A DNA stretch of 64,000 nt from Cenococcum geophilum 1.58 (Eukaryota; Ascomycota; Dothideomycetes; Gloniales; Gloniaceae), in contig KV748188.1 of NCBI GenBank assembly GCA_001692895.1, positions 2,849,120-2,913,119 on the forward strand. The letters are read 5' to 3'. The notes beneath the pieces were generated by a model. The model had not been told where the DNA came from. It searched no databases and worked only from the letters and a program-made list of their open reading frames with translations. Position 1 is the stretch's first letter, and each line of letters opens with the position of its first letter. This document shows, in pieces, positions 24,758-36,410 of this stretch. The position numbers were made by a program, and so were the translations under genes.

Positions 24758-25167
24758 GTTTTTTAACTTTAACGAAATTAATATTAGGACTAAGCAATAG
24801 CCGTATTATAAAATTTATACCATTTAGAAGCCCTAAGTCTTAAAAATAATATATAAACTTTTAGTAATAATAACGCGTTATATAAATAAATGAATTAGAT
24901 ATCCGCAATCTCTATTTTATGGATTTTACTTAGGATTTTAACAAATCTCGCCAAACCCTCTTAGACGTGATTTTGCAATTCGGAAGACGGCGTAGGTTAT
25001 TCCGACGCTAGCTAAAAAATCACGTCTAAGCTCGCTGAGGTAAGGGTGATATACCTACGCGTAGCTGACGTAAGCTGTACGCGAGAGCACGGGGCTCTCC
25101 TATGGAGGCCCCTGCGGTGGGGTTCCGTAACAGGTTCAGAGGCATTTATACGAGCCGTCACAACGAC

Positions 25168-28100
25168 GCTAAAGTACTTGCATTAGAGACCCTAATAGTA
25201 ATACCTATAAATAAGATTAAGATAACTATATATAAACCTGGCCTGTTAAATATAAACCCTAAACTAGTAATAGTAGCTTAACCCGTATTTATAATAAATT
25301 TAATACCTATTATAAAATCTAAAAAGCTCTTTAACCCTCTAATGTTTAATAGAAATTAAAATAACCTATATCCCTTTATAACTAAGCTCCGTCTTAAACT
25401 TTTAATAAACTATAACTAATACTCTACTAAAGCTAGTAAAGTTAACTATAGAATGTCTTATTTAAGTAAAAATATTACATAAACTATAGACCCATTCTTC
25501 TATAATAGCACCTTTATTAATTTTAAAACCTTTATCTCTCTGCTAGAATAAATATGTAATAACGCTAGCCGCGAACACACCGCTATTACTAAACTTAAAA
25601 ACCTATAATAACGGAACCGAGACTTTATAAGCTTCTTTTTGGAATTTTTAGGCCTTATTAGCGAACTAGATTGGAATAAAGCCGCTAGAGTTGCTACTCT
25701 TTAACAAGCTATTTCGGATAAAATTAGAGCATAGTTAGTAGATAGGGAACTGCCAAAGGACCTACCTAAATTTGTTATAATGTGTTAATAAATTAATAAG
25801 GACCTTTAATATAATAAATAGACTTGTCTTCTAAAGCTAACTATACCTTATATTTAAAGCTTTACGAAACCGATATATACCTTAAAGCGCGACCCTTCTC
25901 TAAAACCTACGCACGACCCTATAAACTTTAACGCCACTTAATCCTATATACCCTTAGGAACTAATAAACGAAGAACTTAAGCCATAAATGGAAAATGCTT
26001 TAGATATAGTAAAAAAGGATATATCTAAAGAAATTGCTAAACTTACCCTTTTGAAAAAGTCCGCTGTAGTTCCTTCTAGTTTTTAAATCGCACCTACTCC
26101 TTAACTTATACTTATTCTATAAATTATACCTAGTCGCTATAAAGTATTTTACCTTTGGTTAATTTGGAAAATAAATTATCCTAAGGCCAAGTTGCGCCTT
26201 AGAATAAGAAGTAGAAGAGTGTAAGTATTTAGGCTCTTTTAGCGCTAATATATAATATAACTCCCTTAATATACTTAGTAAAATTTAAATACTTAGAAAA
26301 TAGAAGGAGGTATAAATCCTAATAGATAGCGGAGCTATTAGTATAGGCTTTATTAATACAAACTACGCGAAAACTTAACGCCTAAATTTAAAGAAACTTA
26401 ATAAGCCCTAAGGCTTATGAGGCTTTAATAGTAAGCCCTTAATATATAGCGAACTAACCCACTATACTCTTATAAAGATGCGGATAGGCGAATACCTTAA
26501 ATACGTTTCCTTATTTATAATACCCCTAAAGCATTATAAGGTAATACTTAAATATAGATAGCTAAAATAATATAACCCTTTAATTAGCTAGGTTAAAGAA
26601 ATACTAAAGTTCCATATAACCTACTGCCAAAGTTATTGCTTAAAATACTATCTGCCCTACAAATATATATAAGACTATTCGAATTTAATATAGTATAAAT
26701 TGCCCTTACTACGAACCTTAAACTAATATAATAAAGCTATAACTGCTAATTACGGTAAAGAATACGAAGATAATATATTAAAACTCCTTAAAATTTATAT
26801 AATATAAGCCGCACCTTTTATTTTATTAGCAAGAAAACAAGACTATAAAATCTTCGCTGTAATAATAGAAGACATTAAGAAAGCGCTAGAACTAAAGTAG
26901 TATATTAACCCTCAACCTCTTATACCTAAGGAGTACTATAATCTAATTAATAAGTTTAAAAAACAATTCGCAGACCAGCTACTCCCGCATTAGGATAAAT
27001 ATAATTTTAAGATAAAACTTAAACCTAGTATAACACTAAAGTTGGGTCTACTGTACGGAATGTTATAAGAAGAGCTGCTTGTAATATAATAATACCTTAA
27101 GGAATATCTAGAAAAAGGATTTATTTGTCCTAGTTAATTACTATTTACCTTACCCATACTATTCGTTAAGAAGCTAAGAGAAGGCTTTAGATTCTATATT
27201 AATTACTAAGCTTTAAATACAATTATAATTCGAAACTGGTATCCAATTCCCCTAATTTAAGAGATGCTTAACCGCCTAGTAATGGCGTAATATTTTACAA
27301 AGCTTAATATAGTTGCTACCTTTAATCGAATTTGCGTCCGTAAAGGAAATAAGAAGTATATAGCCTTTTATATACAATAGGGACTCTTTAAATACCTAAT
27401 AATACTATTTAGTGTAAAGAACGGCCCTAGTACGTTTTAGTAATATATTAACAATACGCTTTATAAATTCCTTAATATATTTATTACCGCGTATATTAAT
27501 GATATTTTAATCTACTCGTTCTTACTTTCTAAATATTAAAAATATATTAGAATGGTCCTTAAACGCCTATAAGATGCGGGCTTATAATGCGATATTAAGA
27601 AATGTAAGTTCTACGCGTCCGAAGTTACGTACTTAGGCTTAATTATATCCCGCAACGGAATTAAAATAGACCCTAAGAAAGTCGCTGTAATTGTAAACTA
27701 GGAAAGTCCTAGTAGCGTATAAGACATTTAAGGATTTCTAGGATTTGTAAATTTCTATTATTGATTTATTAATTACTTTTTAAAAATTATTTAGCTATTA
27801 GTAAACTTAATAAGGAAGAATATAAGATTTAAATAGACTACTAAATATAAATAAGCTTTTAATATACTAAAATATTGTTTTACAACTGCTCTAATTCTTG
27901 CCTACTTTAACCCTAACCTTAAATATATTGTTAAAACAGACTCGTCTAATTATACGCTAGGGGGAGTATTGTTATAATATAATAAAAACGGCAAGCTATA
28001 TCTAGTAGCCTTTCTCTCCTAAAAACTCGCCCCTGCTAAATTAAACTATAAGATATATAATAAGGAACTACTTATAATTATTAAATGCTTTAAATAATGG

Positions 28101-30194
28101 CGTCCTAAGCTTAAAGGATTGTTATTCTTAATATGTGTGTTAACGGACTATAAGAACCTGCAGTATTTTATAACTATAAAGTAATTAACGTAGTGCTAAA
28201 TTTGTTAGGCCGAATACCTCTTATAATTTAACTTTAAGATTATATACTAACTGGGCAAACTTAATTAGAAGTCTAATATATTAATATAATAATTATAGGA
28301 CCTACCTATAAATGCTTTAGATAAACGGATTATAAATTAATTATAGATCTTATTACCCCCTAAATGTTTTAAAAAACTATATTTTATATTTCTAGATATA
28401 GAACTTAATAGAAATAAATTAGAAGTTGGTAAATAGGAAATAGAAATTAATAAGCTAATAGAATATAAATACAAGAACGATATATGGATAATAGATATAA
28501 TAAAAGTGATTTAAACAGGAAAACAATAGTAAGGATATTACACTCGCTAAATGCAAAAATTAAAATAATTAATTGTACTATTAATAGAAGATGGTAGTTC
28601 TGAATTCCAAACCTTTACAATTTAAGATACTTAAATTTGTATACGACTTCCCTATAGTAGGGCATCCTGGCTATATAAAGACTTATAAGATTATTTAATA
28701 AGCATACTACTGGCCTATAATATATAACTACGTACGAAAATACGTTTAAGTATGCAGGATGTACGTGCGTGGAAAGACCTCTTATATAAAGAAGTAAGGA
28801 GTACTTTAACCACTACCAATTCCGATGCAAAGATGGCGTAATATCTTAATTAACTTTACAGTTGACTTGCCTACCAGTAATAGGTTTATAAATATTATAG
28901 TAGTCGTTAACTATCTTATAAAAATGCGATATATAATCCCCATAGACTTAATTAACGCGATATTAGTAGCTAAATGTTTTATTAAGCACGTCTTTAAGCT
29001 ACACAGACTTCCTAACTTAATAATATCCGACCGTAGAAGCTAGTTTATTTTAGACTTCTAGCAAGCTCTATATAAACGATTAAGTATTTAAATATAACTC
29101 TTAACTACATTTTATTCGGAGATAGATAGTTAAACTAAAATTGCGAATATAATTATAGAACAATATCTATAAATATACTATTCCTACCTATAAGAGAACT
29201 GGGAAAAATGGCTGCCTTTAGCTAAGTTTACTATAAATAATACGATAAATGTATTAATAGGCATAACGCCGTTCTACGCGACCTACGGATAAGACCCTTA
29301 ACTTAGATTTAAACTATGACCTAAAATCGATATAATAGGACCTATAATTAAACTGATTTAGCTAATTAACGCGTATAACTTCACTAATTAAATAAAGCAG
29401 TTAATGGAACTATTACGAAGTAAATTAACGTACGCTTAAATAATATAGGAATAGTATATAAATAAAGGACGAGCTCCTGTATAGTACTTTAAGGAAAGTA
29501 ATATAGTTTACCTAAATACACGAAACCTAAAGACTTAATGGCCCTTGAAGAAACTTAACTGGAAGTTTGCGGGCCTATACTAAATTAAGAAAAAACTAAG
29601 CCTATACGCCTATAAGCTTAAACTGCTAACTAAGATAAAAATATACCCAATGTTTTACGTAAGCTTATTATAACGTTTAAAAGATAATCCTATAACCCGC
29701 GAAATTCCGCCGCTACCTCCTATAATTATTAATAACGGTAACGGTTCTTACTTTATTAACTTAATTAATAATATATAATAAAAAATATAATCTAAATAAT
29801 TTAAACTTCTTATTAAGTGGGAAGGATATAAAATATAAACCTAGGAAACCTATAACTAGATTAAGGCCAACGCGCCTTCCTTAGTAAAAGAATTCTATAA
29901 GGACCATCCTTTGCGGCCTACTTTGGCTGGATAAATACGATATAAAGGTAAATAATTACCACCCAATATAAAGACACGAAACTTAAAAAGAACTTAAAAT
30001 ATATTATAACGTTTATAACGCGATTACGTAACACGTAAGATATTAAGGAACTTTGGCCGGCGGTTAAAGTTATCTAATTAGTTAGATTTACCTTACCAAG
30101 ACTACTACCTAACACGAAAGTATAACACGCAATAAAATTATAATTTCTAAACTAAATTAAATTATTTTAAACCTTTGGCTAAAGGGGGGGGTAC
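25168..30194 (+). pseudogene. Fossil gag-pol of element C
   Basis: Plus-strand gypsy relic. Gag is about 25300-26060, ending in a zinc-knuckle-like segment (about 25990-26060). The protease has LIDSGA near 26318. RT is about 27100-27560 with YINDILIYS near 27497, and RNase H is about 27850-28200. The integrase zinc-binding part is near 28660-28800. The integrase core is best preserved at 28825-29043. A chromodomain-like end is at about 29790-29930. The order identifies a chromovirus. It is broken throughout. Confidence 0.85.
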
Positions 30195-30539
30195 TATAAT
30201 AGGACTAGCCCAGTTATAGTAGGAATATCTTAGTAAAACACTTAATAGATAAACTCTAAAGCTTTAACCAAATTCTGCCGAATTCTGCTAGCTTAATCAA
30301 CTTCTACTAAGTTCTACTAGATTAATTAAATTCTACCGAAGTCTGTTGAAGACCGCGTGCGTATATACGTACGTATCGACTACTAAGACCCCTAACTATT
30401 TAATTACGCGATTCTCTCGTTATTCCTTTCTCTTCTTTACGCAACGTCTTGTTCCTGGCAAGAGCTATATACCCTTAGATTTAGATAGAATTTATACTGC
30501 TCCTTTAAATCTTCCCTAAAGTCTCTTTGTACCCTTATA
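30195..30539 (+). repeat. 3' LTR of element C
   Basis: 345 bp, preceded by a polypurine tract. TAAAA at 30540-30544 is the right copy of the target duplication. Confidence 0.93.
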
Positions 30540-31554
30540 TAAAAAAACTATTTATAGTTAAAATAGATTATAAGAACCTAATAGGGGTTCTAACAACAAA
30601 AGAACTTAATTAGAGATAGGTTAGATAGGCAGAGATACTTATAAAATACTATTTTAAGATTTAGTATACTAAGGGTATAGACAATATATAAGCAGATACC
30701 TTAAGTAGAAAGGCTAAATTATAGAATAATAAAAAGCTATTAGGGGCTTTATTACAAAAAGACATAGACGGATTAATTAGGTATAATTATCTAAAAATTA
30801 CAGTAACTTAAAAGGATAAGTTAGAAAGAGTCTATAAGATACTAGAAAGCTTTTAGGTATAAAGAATTCTAAAAGTATAGCTAGAAGATCTATAGATGGA
30901 TATATATAAAAATTAAAAATTAAAGTATATCCTAAGAAGTATAGCAAAGCATTTTATAAAAGACTTTTATAAGGGAATAACTTAAGGACACAACGGAGCT
31001 ATAGGCTTAGTATTAAGACTCTAAGAGAAGTACATTATTAATAGAATCTAGGGTTTAGCGCGGAAAATTACTAAGAAATATCTAAATTACTAAGAAATAT
31101 CTAAATTACTAAAGAAATAAACCAACGAGGTATAAGCTATATAGAGGGCTATAACCTATTAAAATACTAGAGAGACTATAGGAGGTTATATTATAGGACT
31201 TTATTATAAAGTTACTAAGATTAAGATATCCTATTACCGGATAAGATTATAATATAATCTTAGTAATAGTAGACAAGCTAATAAAGTAGGAATACTTTAT
31301 AGCATATACGGAAGAAATCTTAGTAAAAGATATCGCTAAAATCTATATTAAAGAAGTGTTTGTAAGATATAGAGTACTAAGTAAAATTATATTAGATAAG
31401 GATCTAAGATTTATAGTAGCATTTTAAGAGGTATTCTTAGCAGAATAAGGAGTTTAAGTAGTAATTTTTACCGCATATTATCTATAGACAGACGGTTAAA
31501 TAGAGAGACTAAACTAGCACTAAAATAGTATCTAAGGTATTACGTTAATTATAT
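30540..31554 (+). mobile_element. Ty3/gypsy fossil A, fragment 3 (RNase H and integrase)
   Basis: The fragment resumes exactly where fragment 2 stopped and parallels B at about 62785-63760. It covers late RNase H, the integrase zinc-binding part and the integrase core. A 19 bp local duplication lies at about 31070-31110. The copy is broken. Confidence 0.88.
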
Positions 31555-31730
31555 TGTCTATACGAGTAGAGGTTACGTGGTTATGTCTCTGATTAGTCAT
31601 CCTTACGGTGACTCATCAGCCCCCTATTTAGGCACCGCGATCCTTACGATCCTCTGCGAGAGATACGAATGAATCAAAGAACCTGTTACCTTATATTGCA
31701 ATTACAGTACCCCCCCGGGTGATACCGACA
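31555..31730. mobile_element. 176 bp solo LTR inside fossil A
   Basis: It begins TGTC and ends GACA (TG...CA termini, inverted 4 bp) and is flanked by TATAT at 31550-31554 and 31731-31735. Copy B at about 63755-63775 has no insert at the same place. Its C/G content is higher than its surroundings, so it is less RIP-worn. The parent family is not seen elsewhere in the window. Confidence 0.85.
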
Positions 31731-31735
31731 TATAT

Positions 31736-32210
31736 ATAAAACAATTAGGTATTATTATTACTAGTTATATAGTTTATATATAATGCGACACCTTAAAAAG
31801 GAATAAGTATATTACTATTTAAGGCGAATTACGGATATAAGCTAAGAATATTATTATCGCTATATTAAGTAAAAAAGATAAATAGTACAGCTAAGTATAG
31901 AATAAAGATATTAATAAATCTTTATATAAACCTTACGGAAACAGCTAAGGTGGTATAGTAAAGAATAAAAAAGTACTATAATACTAAGAGATCTAAGGGA
32001 CCAGATCTTAAGGAGGGAGATAAAGTATAGCTACTATACAAAAATTTTAAGAGTCGACGACTAAGTAAAAAGTTAGACTACGTTAAACTAGGACCTTTTA
32101 AAATTACGTAAAGGATTTTATTAGTTACGTTTAAGTTAAACCTACTAGCTAAAATAAAAATTTACTTTATAAAGTATTAGTAGAGTCTTACTAGAGAAAG
32201 GCTAATAGTG
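31736..32210 (+). mobile_element. Ty3/gypsy fossil A, fragment 4 (integrase C-terminus)
   Basis: The fragment matches B up to the window end and H (about 49600-49900, minus strand) until about 32170, where similarity fades. No 3' LTR of the A/B/H family is found to the right, so the element ends in truncation or an unrecognised join. Confidence 0.7.
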
Positions 32211-32679
32211 TAAACTAACAGTCTAGGTGGTTTTTAGAGAGCTAAGTTAATTAATATTAAGCGGGTAATCGGTGCTGGTAGCTCTAGATTAACTATTATT
32301 AGTAAAACCCTCGCTAGATGCTAGACTAGTTACTCTCTTTAACTTATTAGGAATATTTATAAATATTGGCAAAATATAGTACCCTACCAATGGCCTCAAT
32401 GGCTGGTGGTTGACGCAATTGGCGCGCAGTTGAGGGCATTTGGCAACTCGACCGACTAGCCTATGTTGTGTTTTTTTGACACGCAGCCTGCGCGCAACCT
32501 GCGCGCAACCTGCTAGTAATCTGCGTATTTGGTAACTACAATTATATTTAAAGCTATTTACCTCTTTTATACTAATAGCATATTTTAAATAAATAAAAGC
32601 TACTTTAAAGCTATTTATAAGGTTAGCAAAATAAATAATATTATTTTAGATAATTTAATATAATATAGCGATGGTTCTC
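32211..32679. other. Unassigned stretch after fossil A
   Basis: No gene is supported. It includes CCTGCGCGCAA duplicated at about 32485-32510 and a CAATGGC-rich patch near 32390-32410, followed by AT-rich sequence. Confidence 0.4.
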
Positions 32680-33560
32680 TTTTACCTATTTACCTATTAA
32701 CTTACCTACCTGCCTGTATCGCCTACTTATTTATATCTGCCTACCTGTCTATATCTGCCTACCCGTTAGCATCTACCTACCTATCTGTATCTGCTTGCCT
32801 GTCTATATCTGCTTACCTATCTGCATCTACCTACCTGTCTATATCTACCTGCTTATCTATATCTACCTACCTGTCTGCATCTGCCTACCCGCCAGCATCT
32901 CCCTATTTATGCCTACCTATCTGTGCTACCTTGATTCGATCGATCGATTGAATCGTTTATAGTGTTCGCTGGCTAGTCGTTGTCGTCTGGCTCTGGCGAC
33001 GGTTGTTTGGCTCTGGCGACAGTCGTCTGGCTCTGGCGACGGTCGTCTGGTTCTGGTAACGGTTGTCTAGTTCTAGCAACGGTCGTCTGGTTCCGGTAAC
33101 GGTTGTCTAGTTCTAGCGATAGTCATCTAGTTCTAGTAATAGTCCTCTTCTGGCTGCCGTTCTAGTGCCTCCCTAGGTAGGGAGGATGTAAGGAAGAAAG
33201 GAAGGGTAAAAAATAAGGCGGTAGAGGTGTATATAGAGGCTATCGGGAATATAGCGGGGACCCGATGCAGAGCTTTATGTAGAGCCTCCGTACGCAGAGC
33301 CTCCGTACGCAGAGCTTCGCGTAGAGCCTCTATATGTAGAGCTTCATGTAGAGCCTTGTGTAAAGCTTCGTGTAGAGCTTTATATAGAGCTTTGTGCAGA
33401 GCCTCTATACGCAGAGCTTATATAGAGCCTCTGTACGTAGAGCTTTGTATAGAGCTTTGTGTAGAGCTTTGTATAGAGCTTTATATAAAGCCTTATGCAG
33501 AACCTCGTGTAGAGCCTTGTATAAAACTTCGTCTAAAGCCTTATATAGAGCCTCTAAGTA
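32680..33560. repeat. Three-block satellite assembly, sister of the one in element J
   Basis: The same order as in element J is seen: a pyrimidine tract (32680-32935), a GGTCGTCTGGCTCTGGCGAC block (32965-33150), a CTCCCTAGGTAGGG bridge (about 33170), then the 12 bp AGAGCTTYRTRY satellite (33265-33560). The inverted ends of J are not found around it, so it is a partial copy or a segment moved by other means. The open frame at 33227-33574 is satellite-derived. Confidence 0.8.
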
Positions 33561-33574
33561 ATAAGACTATATAA

Positions 33575-33880
33575 GATTATATAAGATTATATTAGATTAT
33601 ATATAATAGTTAAATATATAGTATATAACTTTACCTTAATTACATGTTAAGAAATATGCAGTTAGCTTTTAAAGTTGTTAAGTAGGTTAACTACGTGTTA
33701 AGAAATATGCAGTTAGCTTTTAAAGTTATTAAGTAGGTTAACTGCGTGTTATTTAACTTTTAAATGTGTCAAGTTGGTTAATTATGTATCGAGTTAGTCA
33801 AATTGCATGTCAATTACGCGAAACGCGCTAAACAAAGTCTACTTAAATCTCATCCTGCGAATATTTTCCCGATGAAGTAA
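33575..33880. repeat. AT-rich stretch with a 51 bp tandem repeat
   Basis: The unit containing GTTAAGAAATATGCAGTTAG starts at 33641 and again at 33692, and a partial third begins at 33743. Before it are ATTATATAAGATTATA-type simple repeats. No gene is seen. Confidence 0.75.
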
Positions 33881-34765
33881 ACTTCGTTATCTAGATTAAT
33901 AGATTTTATTAACCTTAAAAGTAATAGTAATAGATTACATTACTAGAGTAATTAATTAGAGTGTATCTTATATTAAAGCTATAAGAGGTATAGTAGGAGC
34001 GTTAGCAGTAATTAGGAGGATATTTAGCGGAATATATCCATTTAATATAGCACTAGGCGGCTAATAAATGTAGTAACGCCACTAGCACGATTCCCCCTTA
34101 ATATACAAGCACTACAATTTTAAGAATTTTAGACGCATATATATAAATTTATATTACGGTATAAGCAGATTTATTTAAAGACTAAAGGATTAATTTTAAT
34201 TATATACTAAAATTTTAACTCTAAGCTAGATATAAATAACTACTATTAAAGGTCTATAATATTAATGAGTAGACGTAGCTTCTATAAGAGAGCACTATAT
34301 ACACCTTTCTCTTTAATATGGCCCTATAAGTCTTAGAGAATCGCCTAAATTATAGTCTATAATTTGGTTAGAATAGATACTATATAGGAAATATTAAATA
34401 TACTTAGACTTATAATGCGTTAGAGCAATTATATATTAACTTAGAGAAAGTAGATATATAGATAATATCCTATACTTTTTGCTCTCTAGTTCTTCTATAA
34501 AGAATACTAAGGAAATCCTATAGAGGCTTAGGGAATAAATAAATAATTTTATAAGAGAGTATATTCGCAGTCCTTTTATAAGTCGGAGTCTTATAAATCG
34601 GAGTCTTATCTAGGTAAGTGCTAAGAATTTCACTTAATATTATATTATTAAGTGTTTAGGGGACTTATCGGTATTATATATATATAGGATCTACTAGACC
34701 CCCAAATACCCTTTACTAGTTATTTAGGCCTATAGTAATTTAATTATACGATAGACTGGTACCAT
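33881..34765. other. Unassigned degraded sequence
   Basis: No recognisable family. One plus-strand frame is fairly coherent at about 34500-34765 (for example SFYKSESYKSESYLGK), interrupted by TAG/TAA, suggesting a RIP-worn former coding region. The repeated GTCGGAGTCTTATAA word at 34570-34600 is a small local duplication. Confidence 0.35.
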
Positions 34766-34866
34766 GTAAGAGTACATATATTAGATCCCGCCGCGTTTGC
34801 GAACAATATCGCAAGCACTCCGTGTCTTTTTGGCCGAATGGCGACGTTAGGGCGGGAAACGTTACA
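34766..34866. mobile_element. 101 bp solo LTR-like insertion, second copy
   Basis: Same length and termini (TGTAAGAG...GTTACA) as 24657-24757. It is flanked by TACCA at 34761-34765 and 34867-34871. The two copies differ at scattered positions. Confidence 0.87.
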
Positions 34867-34868
34867 TA

Positions 34869-35640
34869 CCAGGACGCTTAAAATTATCTAACTTAAAATG
34901 TATTTTTTTCTAGCTTTATGAGCTCTCTATAGGCCAACTAATCCTAGTAATAGAAGACACCTTTTCTAAATCCACCTTAATAGATCGCGGGGTATTCGCT
35001 CGTTAATAAAGCTTGGTAATTAATGTACCATATCTAGAATCTTAATCCTAACCGTAAGCGGCTGTTAAAGTACTAATAATTAATATAAGAGGCAGCCAAA
35101 TACAACGCGTTAAGAAGCTAATGGTTAGTATAATCTAGTAAGTTACGGCTTTAATAAATAAGCTAATAGTTAAATTAGCATATATATTAAAGAGTAAAAA
35201 GTAGCCGTAAATAGTTAGCGGAAATAAAATAAACTAGGAAATAGTTTAAAAGGAGTAGTAAAAATAGTAAAGCAGGGTAGTAATAAATAAAAGGTATAGA
35301 AGATTCGTTAAGGTAACTGGTAGAGCGGATAATAAAGGTAATTATATATCCCTAGCATAACGGGGCAGAAATTAACTCTATATATTAGGTATTTCCGTAT
35401 CCTTTTCTTTAGATAGCATCCTTAGATCTATTAAGTCGTCTTACTCTTTGGCTTTTTAAGGAAAAAATTATTATAAATTATATATCCTACGCGTTAGTTA
35501 GAAAAGGAATCCTTTAATAGTACTAAGGCTTATAGCCTTCTGCAACAGAACGAGCTATATTACTAAATATTTTATATTATACGCCTAATTAAGTTTATAA
35601 CTTATATTGCCTCCTATCTTAACTAAAAGAGAGATCTAAT
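34869..35640 (+). pseudogene. Unrecognised RIP-worn reading frame 1
   Basis: One plus-strand frame stays coherent for about 770 bp. Its interruptions are TAG or TAA, as expected when CAG and CAA codons mutate under RIP. Residue runs such as RGSQIQRVKKLMVSII and NKLIVKLAYILKSKK look like ordinary soluble helical protein. I do not recognise the family. It could be a host gene, Starship cargo or an unknown transposon protein. It begins right after the solo LTR, which may interrupt it. Confidence 0.4.
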
Positions 35641-35664
35641 TTTTAACTATATATTATAAGTAAA

Positions 35665-35890
35665 AGTAATATAGTTTGGAAGTTAATAATCGCTACTATA
35701 TTAGCGCAGTTCCGGTAAGGGCCTTACGCTAATTATATTACTTTAATTAAATATTACGCATTTAATTAAAGCGATATAGTTTAGAGGTTAATAATCGCCA
35801 CTATATTAGCGTAGCTCTAATAAGGGCCTTACGCTAATTATATTACTTTAATTAAATATTGCGCACTTAATTAAAGTAATATATTAGCGC
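35665..35890. repeat. Tandem duplication of about 105 bp
   Basis: Two copies plus a partial third of a unit starting GTAATATAGTTTGGAAG. The unit contains an inverted pair (AATTAAAGTAATAT...ATATTACTTTAATT) and the words TATTAGCG/CGCTAATA, so it can fold. Confidence 0.8.
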
Positions 35891-36194
35891 AAAACTCTTT
35901 TAAGTCTTAGGGGTAGAGGTGCGCTAGCAATCTGCCAGGGAATTAAAAGCGGAGAATACCCTACTACTCTTTTATCTTAACACAAACTATATAATTTATA
36001 ACCCACTATTATAAACTTTAGCATTACAACAGCCCTAAATTTTATCCATAATGCCTCTAATAAGCAGCTTTAACCTTATCTCCCTAATATTATATATACT
36101 ATTTAAAGGCTCCAGAAGCTTCCTATTAATACCTTTTAACATTCTTCGCCTTTCTTAGAGAATAAGCGCGGCCACTATAGTTCGCTCTATACCC
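35891..36194. other. Unassigned stretch
   Basis: No gene or structured repeat is seen between the 105 bp duplication and the minisatellite. Confidence 0.4.
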
Positions 36195-36375
36195 CTCTAG
36201 GGAATAAGAATATTTAGCCTTCTTTAGGAAGTAAGGATGCCTAGCCTTTTTTAGGGAATAAGGATAATGTTATCTAACCTTCTTTAGTAAATAAGGATGT
36301 CGTCTAGCCTTCTCTAGAGAGTAAGGATATTTAGCTTTCTCTAGGGAGTGTCTAACCTTCTTTAGGGAATAAGGT
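36195..36375. repeat. Minisatellite around CTAGCCTTCTTTAGGGA
   Basis: About six irregular units of 26-40 bp, built on TTAGCCTTCTTTAGGGAATAAGGAT variants. Confidence 0.75.
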
Positions 36376-36410
36376 TGCTTCTCTACCTCCTCTTTTATCT
36401 AAATGTATAA

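Larger units (their letters stand above)
23225..25043 (+). mobile_element. TIR element F1 (Mutator-like by 9 bp duplication), non-autonomous
   Basis: The 1819 bp element has inverted ends TTACCTCAGCGAGCT... and a 9 bp target duplication GGGTGATAT. Terminal repeats of this kind with 9 bp duplications are typical of Mutator-like elements. A near-full sister copy, F2, lies at 42630-44463 in the opposite orientation. Just inside the ends are long stem-loops of different sequence (23241-23324 and 24961-25030), followed by a second shared inverted block around TTTGGCGAGATTT. No transposase is seen. The inside is a 12 bp satellite, a second repeat block and a unique segment containing a 101 bp solo LTR. 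Three ambiguous bases (23759, 23769, 24237) mark assembly difficulty. Confidence 0.85.
9561..25132 (-). mobile_element. Ty3/gypsy element E (chromovirus, minus strand) with a Helitron and F1 inside
   Basis: Element E is inserted in the 3' LTR of D, with duplicated GGTTC on both sides. Its 3' LTR is 9561 to about 9752. Its 5' LTR is 23122-23224 plus 25053-25132, split by F1. On the minus strand the 5' LTR is followed by TTACGTTACG, the same putative primer-binding segment as in element C. A purine tract abuts the 3' LTR (about 9753-9765, read on the minus strand). Gag-pol occupies 17114-23121. A Helitron has landed between the end of pol and the 3' LTR. The element is broken throughout. Confidence 0.9.
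3671..25162 (+). mobile_element. Ty3/gypsy element D (chromovirus), split by nested element E
   Basis: The left LTR is 3671-3883 (213 bp). The right LTR is 9373-9560 plus 25138-25162, also 213 bp once the insert and its duplicated site are set aside. The termini form an 8 bp inverted repeat, TGTGACGG and CCGTCACA. The target duplication is ACGAC at 3666-3670 and 25163-25167. It lies 195 bp inside element C, just downstream of C's putative primer-binding segment. A purine tract (AGAAGGGAGGGG) precedes the right LTR. It is full length but heavily broken. Confidence 0.93.
3131..30539 (+). mobile_element. Ty3/gypsy element C (chromovirus), split by nested element D
   Basis: Two 345 bp LTRs (3131-3475 and 30195-30539) flank the element, with a 5 bp duplication TAAAG/TAAAA. 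A putative primer-binding segment (TTACGTTACG) follows the 5' LTR, and a polypurine tract (AAAGGGGGGGG) precedes the 3' LTR. The internal region is 3476-3670 and 25168-30194; everything between is the later insertion D. The parts read in the order gag, protease, RT, RNase H, integrase, chromodomain. LTR differences are mostly transitions, in keeping with RIP. It is broken throughout and dead. Confidence 0.93.

Noticed and set aside
33227-33574. 115-residue frame
   Set aside because: Derived from the 12 bp satellite block.
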